From the NCBI GenBank assembly GCA_947073545.1, contig CAMTMP010000011.1, forward strand, positions 47,468 to 111,467: a stretch of 64,000 nt of DNA, in the 5' to 3' direction. The stretch is from an uncultured bacterium (lineage in GTDB: Bacteria > Bacillota > Clostridia > Lachnospirales > Lachnospiraceae). Positions 26,901 to 35,540 of the stretch are shown piece by piece. A program made the translations under genes and the position numbers. Each line of letters opens with the position of its first letter. Position 1 is the first letter of the stretch. The notes beneath the pieces are model-generated. The model did not search any database. It saw only the letters and a list, made by a program, of their open reading frames with translations, and had not been told where the DNA came from.

Positions 26901-27454
26901 AAAAGAACATTACGAACACCACGGCGGACTTTGCTATGGATGAGGAAACCGGGGCGGCCAGGGTTTCGGATGGCGCGAAGGCTACCATCGGCGGCATGAT
27001 TACGGAGAAGAAGATCAAGTACACTAAGAATGAGAAAGTGATGGCGTTTTTGCAGGTGGAGGATCTGGTCGGCTCTGTGGAGGTGATCGTTTTCCCGAGG
27101 GATTATGAGAAGTATGGCAGCGCGGTGATGGAGGACAGCAAGGTCTTTATCCGAGGCAGAGTGTCCGTGGAGGAGGATAAGGACGCGAAGCTGGTCTGCG
27201 AGCAGATTACGACTTTTGAGCAGATGCCGAAGAAACTTTGGATCAAGTTTCCGACAAAAGAAGCCTATGAGAGCCGGAAGGACACGCTGTTTGATATTTT
27301 GCGGGAGTCGGAAGGAAAAGACAATGTGGTGATTTATGTGGAGAATCCCAAAGCGATGAATCCCCTTCCGGCAAATTGGAACGTGTCGGCCCAGGGGCCT
27401 TTGATTGAGCGGCTGGAGGCGGCTTTCGGGGCGGGGAATGTGAAGGTGGTGTAA
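23999..27454 (+). CDS. dnaE: DNA polymerase III subunit alpha
   Basis: This 1151-residue replicative or lagging-strand polymerase belongs to the DnaE class. An N-terminal PHP domain starts FAHLHVHTEFSLLDGSNKIK and spans about residues 1-270. The polymerase core has GPGRGSAAGSIVSYCL (about 354-369) and the catalytic MPDIDVDF (about 394-401). It is followed by YGCIVYQEQVMQI, a helix-hairpin-helix region and a C-terminal OB fold (about 990-1075, with KIKYTKNEKVMAFLQVEDL). ATG 23999 with AAAAGGG upstream is chosen over a TTG 21 bases earlier. Low-GC Gram-positives carry both PolC and DnaE; PolC is not in this window. Confidence 0.95.
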   Translation: MAFAHLHVHTEFSLLDGSNKIKEYVRYVKELGMDSAAITDHGVMYGVVDFYKAAKEAGINPVIGCEVYVAPHSRFDRELTGGEDRYYHLVLLAENNTGYANLVKIVSKGFTEGYYYRPRVDMEVLEQYHEGLIALSACLAGEVPRYIQKGLVDEAKKAALKYQGIFGKDNYFLELQDHGIPAQQSVNSVLLRMSKELDIPLVATNDVHYTYAEDAQPHDVLLCLQTGKKVADEDRLRYEGGQYYVKSEEEMKGLFPYAWEAVENTQRIADRCHVEIEFGHYKVPHYDAPEGYDSWSYLNKLCQDGMKERYPEDDGSLQERLHYELDTIKNMGFVDYFLIVWDYINFCRENGIAVGPGRGSAAGSIVSYCLKITNIDPIKYSLLFERFLNPERVSMPDIDVDFCFERRQEVINYVGQKYGADRVVQIVTFGTMAAKGVIRDVGRVMDLPYAYVDRLAKMIPLEQNQGVSIDRALEMNPEFKSLYEEDEQVHSLIDMCRRLEGLPRHTSMHAAGVVICPEAADEFVPLSRGSDGSITTQFPMTTIEELGLLKMDFLGLRTLTVIQSAVRLVEQSKGISIDIDRIDYDDKAVLASLGTGRTDGVFQLESGGMKSFMKELKPQSLEDVIAGISLYRPGPMDFIPKYIKGKNHPETVTYDCPQLEPILAPTYGCIVYQEQVMQIVRELGGYTMGRSDLVRRAMSKKKQYVMEQERKNFTYGNPEEGVPGCVANGIDAKVADHIYDTMMDFAKYAFNKSHAACYAVVAYQTAYMKYYYPVEFMAALMTSVIDNPSKVAEYIMTSRSMGIQILPPDINVGENGFSVAGGQIRYALSAIKSVGRPVIDAVVAEREARGPYQNLGDFVTRVTDRDMNKRVVEHFIKAGAMDSLGGTRKQLLSVYMQVIDGIQQDRKNNLAGQITLFDLADEEEKADYRVSLPDVGEYSKEMKLAFEKEVLGIYISGHPMEEYRETWKKNITNTTADFAMDEETGAARVSDGAKATIGGMITEKKIKYTKNEKVMAFLQVEDLVGSVEVIVFPRDYEKYGSAVMEDSKVFIRGRVSVEEDKDAKLVCEQITTFEQMPKKLWIKFPTKEAYESRKDTLFDILRESEGKDNVVIYVENPKAMNPLPANWNVSAQGPLIERLEAAFGAGNVKVV

Positions 27455-27504
27455 ATTAGCTATAGCAATTCTATAAGAATAGATGGATCTTTTTCATATA
27501 TACT

Positions 27505-27533
27505 TTGCTTTTCGACAGGAATGAGCGTATAAT
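27505..27533 (+). promoter_or_regulatory. Candidate promoter for the Cache chemoreceptor gene
   Basis: A consensus TATAAT (27528-27533) is preceded at 17 bp by TTGCTT (27505-27510). Confidence 0.5.
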
Positions 27534-27578
27534 TTAAGGTATTACTGGAGAGACGCATGTGCGTAGAAGGAGGGTTCT

Positions 27579-29399
27579 ATGGAAGAGAAGGGGACACAAA
27601 AGAACAACAAACGAAAGGGGATTCGAAGTCTGACGCTGACGCTGGTTTTAACGATCTGCCTTATGGTCTTTGTTCCGGTTGTTGCGCTGGTTTTTTTGGG
27701 GATTTATGAGATCAGCCAGTCGTCGGAGGAATCGGTGGAGCTGTATGAAACTTCTATGACGGAAGGTTATCAGACGGAAATCAAATCCCAGGTACAGGGA
27801 GCGATCGCGATCATACAGAACTATTATGATCTGAGTCAGAGCGGGGAGCTGACGGAAGAGGAAGCGCAGACGCGGGCGAGAAACGCGGTACGCGCCATGC
27901 GGTATCGTGATGATTCATCCGGGTATCTGTGGATAGACGGGGAGGATTATACCTTGATCGTGCACCCGATCCTGACAGAGCAGGAGGGGAATAACAGGTA
28001 TGACATGACAGATCAGAACGGTGTCAAGGTGACACAGAATATTGTGGCGGCCGCACAGGCCGGCGGCGGTTACAACGAATTTTACTTTACGAAGGCGGAC
28101 GGTGTGACAGTAGCGCCGAAGCTTGCGTACTCCCAATTGTTTAAGCCTTGGGGCTGGGCGGTTGCCACCGGAAATTATGTGGATGATATGAACGCGCAGA
28201 TTGACGGGGTGAAAGCGGCCATCAATAATAAGTTTTCAAATATGCTGACGATATACGCCGTTGCGGCGGTTGTTATGCTGATTGTGGCGCTGATCATATC
28301 CGTCTTGACAGGCGTTCGGATCACCAAAGATATTAAAGTGCTGAATGCCAATTTGAGTCAGATTGCGGAGGGCGATTTAAATCTGAGCATCGATGCCGGA
28401 CTTTTACAGCGCGCTGACGAGATCGGCGGGATGGCGCGGTCGCTCGAAAATGTCCACGGGGCGCTGACGGAGATGATCGGAAATGTGATTCATACGGGAC
28501 GAAGCCTGAATGAGAGCAGCGAAAAATTCAATGAAAAGTTCGAGAATATTTCGGACAGCATCCGGGATACCAACCAGGCCATCGACGATCTGGCACAGGG
28601 AGCGACGAATCAGGCAAACGACACGGAGACGGTGAACGGAAAGATTACGGAACTTGACAAGGTGATAGAAACAGAGAAAAAGGATATCGATAAACTAGAG
28701 GAGACGGTATCTTCCATGACAAGTCATTCGAGGGGCGCTTCCGAGAGCATCGGCGAATTGGAACGGATCACGAGGACGACCATTGACACGATCAACATTG
28801 TATCTGAACAGACGAATCGAAATAACGACTCTGCGGTACATATCAATAAAGCGATAGAAATTATCAAAGGGCTTGCAAATCAGACTAATCTACTTTCACT
28901 TAATGCCAGCATAGAAGCTGCCAGAGCGGGGGAATCCGGAAGAGGATTTGCAGTGGTGGCGGAAGAGATCAGGAATCTTTCCGAAGAGTCCTCCAGCAAC
29001 GCGCTGGAGATTGAACGGATTGTAAAAGACTTGGTCGGCAATATTGTCAGCTCTGTCAGCAAAATGAATGAAGTGATGACTAACGTGCAGAAACAGCAGG
29101 AATGTCTGCAGGATACAAGAGAAGCGTTCGACCGTTTGACGGAAGAAGTTTCGCTCGTGGGGGATGTGAGCGGAGAGATCAATGAACAGACCCAAATTCT
29201 GGACAGGCTGAAAGAGATTGTGACCGATTCGGTGAACAGTCTTGCCAGCGTGGTGGAAGAAAATGCGGCGTCCACCGAAGAGACAAGCGCAGGTATGACA
29301 CTTTTGTCAGATACGATTGCGGAATGTACAGAGGACACCGTGCATCTGGTAGAATTGAGCCATCTGCTGAATGAACAGGCAAGCAAATTCCGACTGTAA
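27579..29399 (+). CDS. Methyl-accepting chemotaxis protein with single Cache sensor
   Basis: This 606-residue receptor has a first membrane helix at about 23-44 and an extracellular sCache_2-like domain (about 50-205) with the motif [18 protein letters not shown]. The later [16 protein letters not shown] is typical of receptors that bind small carboxylates. A second helix (about 222-247), HAMP and a signalling domain follow. The hairpin tip contains [20 protein letters not shown] and [16 protein letters not shown]. It ends SKFRL without a CheR-tethering pentapeptide. The strong ribosome site AGGAGGG sets the start. It is a stand-alone gene, presumably sharing the CheA/CheW set at 59070-61757. 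Confidence 0.93.
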   Translation: MEEKGTQKNNKRKGIRSLTLTLVLTICLMVFVPVVALVFLGIYEISQSSEESVELYETSMTEGYQTEIKSQVQGAIAIIQNYYDLSQSGELTEEEAQTRARNAVRAMRYRDDSSGYLWIDGEDYTLIVHPILTEQEGNNRYDMTDQNGVKVTQNIVAAAQAGGGYNEFYFTKADGVTVAPKLAYSQLFKPWGWAVATGNYVDDMNAQIDGVKAAINNKFSNMLTIYAVAAVVMLIVALIISVLTGVRITKDIKVLNANLSQIAEGDLNLSIDAGLLQRADEIGGMARSLENVHGALTEMIGNVIHTGRSLNESSEKFNEKFENISDSIRDTNQAIDDLAQGATNQANDTETVNGKITELDKVIETEKKDIDKLEETVSSMTSHSRGASESIGELERITRTTIDTINIVSEQTNRNNDSAVHINKAIEIIKGLANQTNLLSLNASIEAARAGESGRGFAVVAEEIRNLSEESSSNALEIERIVKDLVGNIVSSVSKMNEVMTNVQKQQECLQDTREAFDRLTEEVSLVGDVSGEINEQTQILDRLKEIVTDSVNSLASVVEENAASTEETSAGMTLLSDTIAECTEDTVHLVELSHLLNEQASKFRL

Positions 29400-29429
29400 G
29401 GCAGATAAAAAACGGGCAGATAAAAAACG

Positions 29430-29458
29430 TTGAAAATCCTTTGCTGATAATGTAAAAT
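29430..29458 (+). promoter_or_regulatory. Promoter of pfkA
   Basis: TTGAAA (29430-29435) and TAAAAT (29453-29458) are separated by 17 bp. Confidence 0.6.
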
Positions 29459-29506
29459 ACTATTAGAATTTTAAGTTATCAAAACAGGAAAGGCATGGGT
29501 ATCGGT

Positions 29507-30475
29507 ATGGCGAAGCAGATTAAGACGATCGGTGTGCTGACCAGCGGGGGTGACGCGCCGGGTATGAATGCGGCGATCCGCGCGGTGGTCAGAAAAGGAA
29601 TCGCTAACGGGGTCAAAGTGAAGGGGATTAAGAAGGGATATCAAGGCCTCCTGAATGAAGAAATTATCGACATGGAAAAATGGACGGTGTCGGACACGAT
29701 CCAGCGCGGCGGTACGATTCTTGGCACGGCGCGCTGCCATGAGTTCCGCACGGAAGAGGGTCAGCAGAAGGGCGCGGATATCTGCCATAAGCACGGAATC
29801 GACGGTCTTGTGGTGATCGGCGGAGACGGCTCTTACCGGGGCGCACAGGCGCTTTCGAGACACGGCATCAATACAATCGGCATACCGGGAACGATTGACT
29901 TGGATATTGCGTGCACGGAGTATACCATCGGTTTTGACACGGCGATCAATACGGCTATGCAGGCCATTGATAAGGTCAGGGACACTTCATCCTCCCATGA
30001 GCGGTGCAGCATCATTGAGGTTATGGGCAGGAACGCAGGGTATATCGCCCTGTGGTGCGGTATTTCCAACGGCGCGGAGGACATTCTGCTTCCGGAAAAA
30101 TACGATTACAATGAGCAGCAGATTATCAACAATATCATTGCCAACAGGAAAAAAGGAAAGACACACCATCTGATTATCAACGCGGAGGGCATCGGGCACT
30201 CCACTTCCATGGCGAGGCGAATCGAGGCGGCGACGGGCATAGAGACAAGAGCCACGATCCTCGGTTACATGCAGCGAGGCGGTTCGCCCACTTGTAAAGA
30301 CCGCTATTATGCCTCGATCATGGGTTGCTATGCAGCAGATATCCTCTGTGAGGGAAAGACAAACCGGGTGGTCGGTTATCAGCACGGCGAATTTATGGAT
30401 TTCGATATCGAGGAAGCGCTGAGCATGGAGAAGGGGATTCCGGATTACCCCTACGAGATGTCTAAAATATTATAA
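29507..30475 (+). CDS. pfkA: ATP-dependent 6-phosphofructokinase
   Basis: This 322-residue glycolytic enzyme phosphorylates fructose 6-phosphate. It shows the nucleotide-binding start IGVLTSGGDAPGMNAAIRAV, GGDGSYRGAQAL, the catalytic loop GIPGTIDLDIACTEYTIGFD and the sugar-binding EVMGRNAGYIAL. GGDGS (not GGEDT) at the nucleotide site indicates an ATP-using rather than pyrophosphate-using enzyme. The ATG at 29507 gives the usual length; an in-frame ATG at 29495 is possible but lies too close to the ribosome site. It is followed by repeat elements A and B rather than a simple terminator. Confidence 0.95.
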   Translation: MAKQIKTIGVLTSGGDAPGMNAAIRAVVRKGIANGVKVKGIKKGYQGLLNEEIIDMEKWTVSDTIQRGGTILGTARCHEFRTEEGQQKGADICHKHGIDGLVVIGGDGSYRGAQALSRHGINTIGIPGTIDLDIACTEYTIGFDTAINTAMQAIDKVRDTSSSHERCSIIEVMGRNAGYIALWCGISNGAEDILLPEKYDYNEQQIINNIIANRKKGKTHHLIINAEGIGHSTSMARRIEAATGIETRATILGYMQRGGSPTCKDRYYASIMGCYAADILCEGKTNRVVGYQHGEFMDFDIEEALSMEKGIPDYPYEMSKIL

Positions 30476-30494
30476 CAGCAGAAGAGACAAATTG

Positions 30495-30535
30495 ATAAGC
30501 AGATTTGAGATGCAGGGCATTTCGGATCTGCTTAT
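30495..30535 (+). repeat. Intergenic repeat family A, short copy 4
   Basis: This 41-bp version keeps both ends (ATAAGCAGA and TCTGCTTAT) and a GAGATGC...GGCATTTCGG hairpin, but lacks the middle of the full element. It lies directly against repeat B copy 1. Confidence 0.6.
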
Positions 30536-30632
30536 TAGTGTGAGAAGTACTTCGAGAACTCAGCAGCAGAGGCTGCTTCGTTAAGAAGTACTAAGTCTCA
30601 CACAGGAGAATGCCAAAAAACGGGCATTCTCC
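30536..30632 (+). repeat. Intergenic repeat family B, copy 1
   Basis: This 97-bp double hairpin begins TAGTGTGAGAAGTACTTC. An inner GCAGC/GCTGC stem is followed by AAGAAGTACTAAGTCTCACAC, which pairs back to the start, and then by GGAGAATGCC/GGGCATTCTCC. It is almost identical to 51397-51494 outside the inner loop. Confidence 0.75.
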
Positions 30633-30686
30633 GCATTAATTTGAGTCACAGTGATGTGATATGAAGGGGAGTGGGGAAGGCGGCAT

Positions 30687-31481
30687 ATGATTACAAGTTT
30701 GCATAATAGATCGGTCAAAGAGGTAACGGCGCTGCTTGGGAAGAAAAAGGAGCGGGACAGGCAGGGACTCTTCGTGGTGGAAGGCGGGAAAATGTTTGGT
30801 GAGGCGCCGACGGAACGGATCAGCCGGGTCTATATTGCGAAGAGCGCCGAGAAGGAGATGTATGCACAGTATGGGGATAAGCTGCGCGGGCTTTCCTGCG
30901 AGATCGTGACGGACGAGGTGTTTGCCAGGATGTCTGATACGGTGACGCCCCAGGGCATTCTCTGCCTCGTGCGGCAGCAACATTATAATATAGAAGAAAT
31001 ACTGAATACCGGATATAAAAAACGAATGTTATTTATAATGCTGGAGGATATACAGGACCCGGGGAATCTGGGAACGATCTTTCGGACGGCGGAGGCGGCG
31101 GGTGCGGACGGCGTGATTATGAGCAGCCGGACGGCGGATATCTATAACCCCAAGACCATCCGCTCCACGATGGGCGCGGTTTATCGGGTGCCCTTTCTTT
31201 ATGCGGAAGATCTTCTCTCTGTGATTAAGCTGCTGCAGGAAAAGGGGATAGCGGTTTACGCGGCGCATCTGGGAGCGGAGGAATTTTATGACGCATTTGA
31301 CTACCGAAAATGCGCGGCATTTCTGATCGGGAATGAGGCCAACGGTCTGCGTGAGGAAACAGCGGGCTGCGCGGATGCGCTTATTGGGATTCCCATGGAG
31401 GGAAAGGTGGAGTCCCTGAATGCGGCAGTGGCATCCTCCGTGCTGCTCTACGAGGCTTACAGGCAGAGGAGAAAAAGTTAA
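30687..31481 (+). CDS. TrmH/SpoU family RNA methyltransferase
   Basis: This 264-residue protein has an N-terminal substrate-binding domain (about 1-105) and a SPOUT methyltransferase domain with a deep trefoil knot (about 108-264). The three SpoU motifs are present: DIQDPGNLGTIFRTAEAAG, AAFLIGNEANGLRE and IPMEGKVESLNAAVASSVLL. The family 2'-O-methylates ribose in rRNA or tRNA using SAM. The arrangement resembles the RlmB/TsnR group, but the target nucleotide is not predictable. A GGGGAAGG ribosome site precedes the ATG. It probably forms its own transcript after repeats A/B. Confidence 0.88.
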   Translation: MITSLHNRSVKEVTALLGKKKERDRQGLFVVEGGKMFGEAPTERISRVYIAKSAEKEMYAQYGDKLRGLSCEIVTDEVFARMSDTVTPQGILCLVRQQHYNIEEILNTGYKKRMLFIMLEDIQDPGNLGTIFRTAEAAGADGVIMSSRTADIYNPKTIRSTMGAVYRVPFLYAEDLLSVIKLLQEKGIAVYAAHLGAEEFYDAFDYRKCAAFLIGNEANGLREETAGCADALIGIPMEGKVESLNAAVASSVLLYEAYRQRRKS

Positions 31482-31553
31482 AGATAGATTTAATTTATAA
31501 ATAACGGTTGTTTTTATACGAAAGAAAAATGGGAAGGAAAGAGCGAAAACACT

Positions 31554-31584
31554 TGAGAATACGGGAAAGTATTCGGTGTTATTT
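31554..31584 (+). terminator. Weak hairpin with T-run before proC
   Basis: GAATAC/GTATTC forms a short stem with a GGGAAA loop, followed after a few bases by TTATTTTT. It could end the methyltransferase message. Confidence 0.35.
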
Positions 31585-31686
31585 TTAAGACGGAAACAAT
31601 ACGCGGGTTAAAAGAGCAGGAAACAGAGACGAGTCCCCAGCATGACCGGGAAGGGAAGGGGAAAAATCTGGGAATGGAGGGAAAGA

Positions 31687-32481
31687 ATGAAAATAGGATT
31701 CATCGGGCTTGGAAATATGGCGCAGGCCATAATCGGCGGGATGCTGGAGCAGGGGATCGTGGCGGAGGCGGAGATCTGCGGCAGTGCGAAGACGCAGAAG
31801 ACCCGGGATGCGGTGAGGGAAAAATTCCACATCGATGTGAAGGCGTCCAATGCGGCGGTGGCGGAGGAGGCGCAGACATTGGTACTGGCGGTGAAGCCGC
31901 AATTTCTGGGGGAAGTGATCGGAGAGATCAAATATGCCCTGCAGCCGGACACGCTGGTGATCAGCATTGCCGCGGGCAAAACGCTTGCTTGGCTGGAACA
32001 GGCTTTCGGCAGGCAGGTGAAGCTGGTTCGCTGTATGCCGAACACTCCGGCGCTTGTGGGTGAGGGTTGTACGGGCGTCTGCACAAGCAGCGCGGTATCG
32101 GCGGAGGAGACGAATTACAGCATCAGGCTGATGGAGAGCTTTGGGAAGGCAAGTCTGGTGGAGGAGCGGCTGATGGATGCCGTGGGAGCGGTGAGCGGTT
32201 CTTCACCGGCCTATGTGTTTCTTTTTATTGAGGCGATGGCTGATGCGGGTGTGGCGGCGGGTATGCCCAGAGCGCAGGCTTACGAGTTTGCGGCACAGGC
32301 GGTTTACGGCAGCGCGAAACTGGTACTGGAGACGGGGAAACATCCGGGCGAATTAAAAGATATGGTGTGTTCTCCGGGAGGTACGACGATAGAAGGCGTG
32401 CGCGTGCTGGAGGAGGCAGGTTTTCGCGGGGCGGTGATGGACGCACTCTTAGCGACGGTGGAGAAGTCAAAAAAAATGTAG
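31687..32481 (+). CDS. proC: Pyrroline-5-carboxylate reductase
   Basis: This 264-residue enzyme reduces 1-pyrroline-5-carboxylate to proline with NAD(P)H. The Rossmann motif IGFIGLGNMAQAIIGGML is at the N-terminus and RCMPNTPALVGEG is in the middle. The C-terminal dimerisation/active-site helices carry VGAVSGSSPAYVFLFIEA and DMVCSPGGTTIEGV. ATG 31687 follows GGAGGGAAAG closely and matches the family start; an in-frame ATG at 31642 would add 15 unlikely residues. It appears monocistronic. Confidence 0.95.
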   Translation: MKIGFIGLGNMAQAIIGGMLEQGIVAEAEICGSAKTQKTRDAVREKFHIDVKASNAAVAEEAQTLVLAVKPQFLGEVIGEIKYALQPDTLVISIAAGKTLAWLEQAFGRQVKLVRCMPNTPALVGEGCTGVCTSSAVSAEETNYSIRLMESFGKASLVEERLMDAVGAVSGSSPAYVFLFIEAMADAGVAAGMPRAQAYEFAAQAVYGSAKLVLETGKHPGELKDMVCSPGGTTIEGVRVLEEAGFRGAVMDALLATVEKSKKM

Positions 32482-32613
32482 GCGCGGCTTGGCAAAGAGG
32501 TGCGGCATGACTGCCGCAGAGAGTCGTATCCAGAAGCTGTGTCGGAACATCTTGTGTATTGTAAAAAATTAGTAACAAAATATAGAGATAAAACAGGGCC
32601 AAATTGTATAAAC

Positions 32614-32642
32614 TTGACAAAGAATAGGTGTTTTGCTAAAAT
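32614..32642 (+). promoter_or_regulatory. Promoter of the SleB-type hydrolase gene
   Basis: TTGACA (32614-32619) and TAAAAT (32637-32642) are 17 bp apart. Two direct TTGTAACAAT-like repeats lie just downstream (about 32660-32682). Confidence 0.65.
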
Positions 32643-32745
32643 AATCCATACTTAACCAAATTGTAACAATTTTGTAACAATCTTTATCTTTTTTGGTTTA
32701 TGGGAAATTATGATTTTCTGTATGGATGAAGATGGAGGGATGTTT

Positions 32746-33807
32746 ATGCGGAAAGAGTATAGACTTCTGTTCGCCGGTTTGATCCTTTGGATAAGTTTAT
32801 GCGGTCTGCCGTTGGATGTACAGGCTACCGGCAGGAGCGAGTGTCTGGACGCGATGAATGTGGGCGTGGCACAGATTGTTGATCCCACGGGAAGAGCGGC
32901 GAACGCGGAAGCAGTCAGGGAACTGGCAGAGGTGTCAGAGGCGAACGGCTCGGAGCGGGAAACGGATCTGGTCATGGCTAACGTACAGATAGCTATGAAT
33001 GTACGGGCGGAAGCCGACGAGGAGTCGGATAAGGTCGGCCTGCTCTACAAGGACTGCGGCGGCAGAATATTGGAGAGAAAAGACGGCTGGACAAGACTGC
33101 GCAGCGGAGATCTTGTGGGCTGGGCAAGCGATGAATATCTGCTCTTCGGGGATGACGCCGAACTTTTGGCAAACGATGTGGGCAACCTCATTGTACAGAT
33201 TGAGACGGATACGCTCTGCGTGAGGAAAGACCCGGAGGCGGAAGCGGAGGCGGTGGGATTTATTCCCCGTGACGAGGAGTTGGAAATTATCGAGGTGCTC
33301 GATGAGGAGTGGATCAGTGTGGATTACGAAGGCGAGACGGGCTATGTTTCGGCGGAGTATGTGGACATTGACTTCCACATCGACGAGGGCGAGACGCTGA
33401 TCGCGATTCAGAAGAGAGAAGAGGAAGAGCGGAAAGCGAAGCTTACGGCCAACAGAGGAGCCGTGGTAGTGGGCGGTGACGATACGAGACTGCTGGCAGC
33501 GCTGATTTACTGTGAGGCAGGCATCGAGACTTACAACGGAAAGCTGGCGGTGGGCGCAGTGGTTATGAACCGTGTCAGAAGCGCGGCATATCCGAATACG
33601 ATATCGGGCGTTATATTTGCGTCGGGACAGTTTACACCCGCGCTCAACGGCAAGGTGGCCAGAGTGTATGGCGGAGATATCCCGGAAAGCTGCTGGGAGG
33701 CGGCCAGAGCCGCGATTAACGGAGAGACGAACGTGGGTGACGCGACTCATTTTCGGCGCGCAGGAAACCATGACGGACTGCTCATTGACAGACAGGTGTT
33801 CTGGTAA
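32746..33807 (+). CDS. Secreted cell wall hydrolase (SH3 repeats plus SleB-type domain)
   Basis: This 353-residue exported protein has a signal peptide at about residues 1-26 ending LDVQA. Two bacterial SH3 modules follow (about 78-140, with NVRAEADEESDKVGLL, and 143-210, with CVRKDPEAEAEAVGFI). A Lys/Glu-rich linker leads to a C-terminal Hydrolase_2 (SleB/CwlJ) domain (about 245-353). The catalytic glutamate is likely that in LIYCEAGIETYNGK; VGAVVMNRVRSAAYPNTISG follows. SleB-type enzymes are lytic transglycosylases acting on spore cortex; related proteins act on vegetative walls. GGAGGG six bases upstream selects ATG 32746. The stop codon directly abuts repeat B copy 2. Confidence 0.88.
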   Translation: MRKEYRLLFAGLILWISLCGLPLDVQATGRSECLDAMNVGVAQIVDPTGRAANAEAVRELAEVSEANGSERETDLVMANVQIAMNVRAEADEESDKVGLLYKDCGGRILERKDGWTRLRSGDLVGWASDEYLLFGDDAELLANDVGNLIVQIETDTLCVRKDPEAEAEAVGFIPRDEELEIIEVLDEEWISVDYEGETGYVSAEYVDIDFHIDEGETLIAIQKREEEERKAKLTANRGAVVVGGDDTRLLAALIYCEAGIETYNGKLAVGAVVMNRVRSAAYPNTISGVIFASGQFTPALNGKVARVYGGDIPESCWEAARAAINGETNVGDATHFRRAGNHDGLLIDRQVFW

Positions 33808-33860
33808 TAGTGTAAGAAGTACTTCTCACACGGGAGAATGCCGAAAAGCGGGCATTCTCC
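33808..33860 (+). repeat. Intergenic repeat family B, short copy 2
   Basis: This 53-bp version starts immediately after the hydrolase stop codon. TAGTGTAAGAAGTACTTCTCACAC is collapsed into one hairpin, then GGGAGAATGCC/GGGCATTCTCC follows. The inner GCAGC part of the full copies is missing. Confidence 0.7.
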
Positions 33861-34040
33861 GCGCAGGCGTTGTGCGGAACTGAACGTGTGGCTGTTGAAT
33901 GCCCGCAGGGTTAGCCCTTGCCACTTTGGGGATAATATGAGATAATAAGATATTATAAGTGTTGTAAATGTCCGGTGTAATCGGACACCACGCGTGTAAG
34001 CGCAGGTTTGCATGTGGTACACTGGCATCAGGGAGGGAAC

Positions 34041-34502
34041 ATGATGGAGATACAGGCGTTAAACATGACGGTGGTCTGGCTGGTCATCCTTGTGGCGCTG
34101 GTTGTGATAGAACTTCTGACGATGGGACTCACCACCGTCTGGTTCGCGGGCGGCGCGCTTGTGGCTACGCTGGCCTCCTTGCTGCATCTGCCGGTTGTTT
34201 TACAGATCATACTCTTTCTCGTGGTTTCGGCGCTGCTCTTGTATTTTACAAGACCCGTTGCGGTAAAGTATTTTAACAAAGACCGGGTGCGCACGAACGC
34301 GGAGAGTCTTGTGGGGCGGCAGGCCATAGTCATCAGCGAGATTGACAATTTGCAGGGTATCGGACAGGTGAATGTGGGTGGCATGGAATGGTCCGCGCGG
34401 GCGAAGACGGACGAGGAGAAGCTGCCGGTGGGAGCCGTTGTGGTCGTGCTTGCTATTAACGGCGTGAAACTAATTGTAGAGGAGAAGAAAGAACTGCTGT
34501 AG
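34041..34502 (+). CDS. NfeD family membrane protein
   Basis: This 153-residue protein has two or three close N-terminal membrane helices (about 8-28, 31-47 and 50-68), then a soluble beta-rich OB-fold domain (about 80-150). The latter contains ESLVGRQAIVISEIDN, QGIGQVNVGGMEWSAR and VVVLAINGVKLIVEE, diagnostic of the short NfeD class. NfeD proteins pair with SPFH (flotillin/stomatin) proteins, and an SPFH gene follows after 56 bp. The pair is linked to membrane microdomain organisation. GGGAGG lies four bases before ATG 34041; ATG 34044 is an alternative. Confidence 0.88.
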   Translation: MMEIQALNMTVVWLVILVALVVIELLTMGLTTVWFAGGALVATLASLLHLPVVLQIILFLVVSALLLYFTRPVAVKYFNKDRVRTNAESLVGRQAIVISEIDNLQGIGQVNVGGMEWSARAKTDEEKLPVGAVVVVLAINGVKLIVEEKKELL

Positions 34503-34558
34503 CCGTGGAGTAGGGAACGGTTACGGGTTTTGTGTCCTTTCGGAAACGGAGAAGAAAA

Positions 34559-35479
34559 ATGGGTGGACTTGTAGCGTTACTTGTTGTATTGGTACTGATC
34601 GTACTGATTCTGGCATCTTGTATCAAGATTGTGCCGCAGGCGCAGGCATTCGTGGTGGAGCGCTTGGGCGCATACCAGCAGACATGGTCTGTGGGACTGC
34701 ACATCAAGGTTCCTTTTATTGACAAGGTGGCGAAAAGAGTGATTTTGAAGGAGCAGGTGGTGGATTTTGCGCCCCAGCCCGTGATTACGAAGGATAATGT
34801 TACCATGCGGATCGACACGGTGGTCTTTTTCCAGATTACAGACCCGAAGCTCTTTGCTTACGGCGTGGAAAATCCGATTATGGCGATTGAGAACCTGACG
34901 GCGACGACCCTTCGTAACATCATCGGTGAGATGGAGCTCGATCAGACGCTGACCTCCAGAGAGGTGATTAACACGAAAATGCGCGCGTCCCTTGATATCG
35001 CGACAGACCCTTGGGGTATCAAGGTGAACCGTGTGGAGCTGAAAAATATCATTCCGCCGGCGGCGATTCAGGACGCCATGGAAAAACAGATGAAGGCGGA
35101 GCGCGAGCGCCGAGAAGCGATTCTGCGTGCGGAAGGTGAAAAGAAATCCACCATTCTTGTGGCGGAAGGTCAGAAAGAATCCGCGATTCTGGAGGCGGAG
35201 GCGGAGAAGCAGTCCGCGATCCTGCGTGCGGAGGCACAGAAGGAGAAAATGATCCGGGAGGCGGAAGGTGAAGCGGAGGCGATCCTCAAGGTGCAGAAGG
35301 CGACGGCGGATGGTATCCGTATGATCCGGGAGGCCGGTGCGGACGAAGCTGTCTTAAAGATCAAGAGTCTGGAAGCCTTCGAGAAGGCGGCGGACGGTCA
35401 GGCGACGAAGATTATCATTCCTTCGGAAATTCAGGGATTGGCGGGACTTGCGGCTTCGGCGGGAGAAATTTTAAAATAA
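34559..35479 (+). CDS. SPFH domain (stomatin/QmcA-like) membrane protein
   Basis: This 306-residue protein has an N-terminal membrane hairpin or helix (about 3-24) and an SPFH/Band 7 domain (about 25-185, with IVPQAQAFVVERLGAY and DPWGIKVNRVELKNI). A long Ala/Glu/Lys coiled coil (about 185-265) contains repeated AEGEK/AEAEK units. The C-terminus (GLAGLAASAGEI) is hydrophobic. Such proteins form large membrane-associated oligomers in microdomains. ATG 34559 after GGAGAAG is preferred over an in-frame GTG at 34532. It is cotranscribed with the NfeD gene; a short hairpin lies downstream at 35511. Confidence 0.9.
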   Translation: MGGLVALLVVLVLIVLILASCIKIVPQAQAFVVERLGAYQQTWSVGLHIKVPFIDKVAKRVILKEQVVDFAPQPVITKDNVTMRIDTVVFFQITDPKLFAYGVENPIMAIENLTATTLRNIIGEMELDQTLTSREVINTKMRASLDIATDPWGIKVNRVELKNIIPPAAIQDAMEKQMKAERERREAILRAEGEKKSTILVAEGQKESAILEAEAEKQSAILRAEAQKEKMIREAEGEAEAILKVQKATADGIRMIREAGADEAVLKIKSLEAFEKAADGQATKIIIPSEIQGLAGLAASAGEILK

Positions 35480-35510
35480 AAATTGTTGCTATTTCTATAA
35501 AGCAAAACGA

Positions 35511-35535
35511 CAGGGCGGCTCTGCGGAACCGTCCT
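35511..35535 (+). terminator. Possible terminator after the SPFH gene
   Basis: AGGGCGG and CCGTCCT form a 7-bp stem with one G-T pair. It is followed only by ATTTA, so it is weak as a terminator. Confidence 0.35.
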
Positions 35536-35540
35536 ATTTA

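Noticed and set aside
30495..30632. Possible CRISPR array because of adjacent repeated units
   Set aside because: The units are palindromic intergenic elements of different families, not regularly spaced direct repeats, and no cas gene is present.
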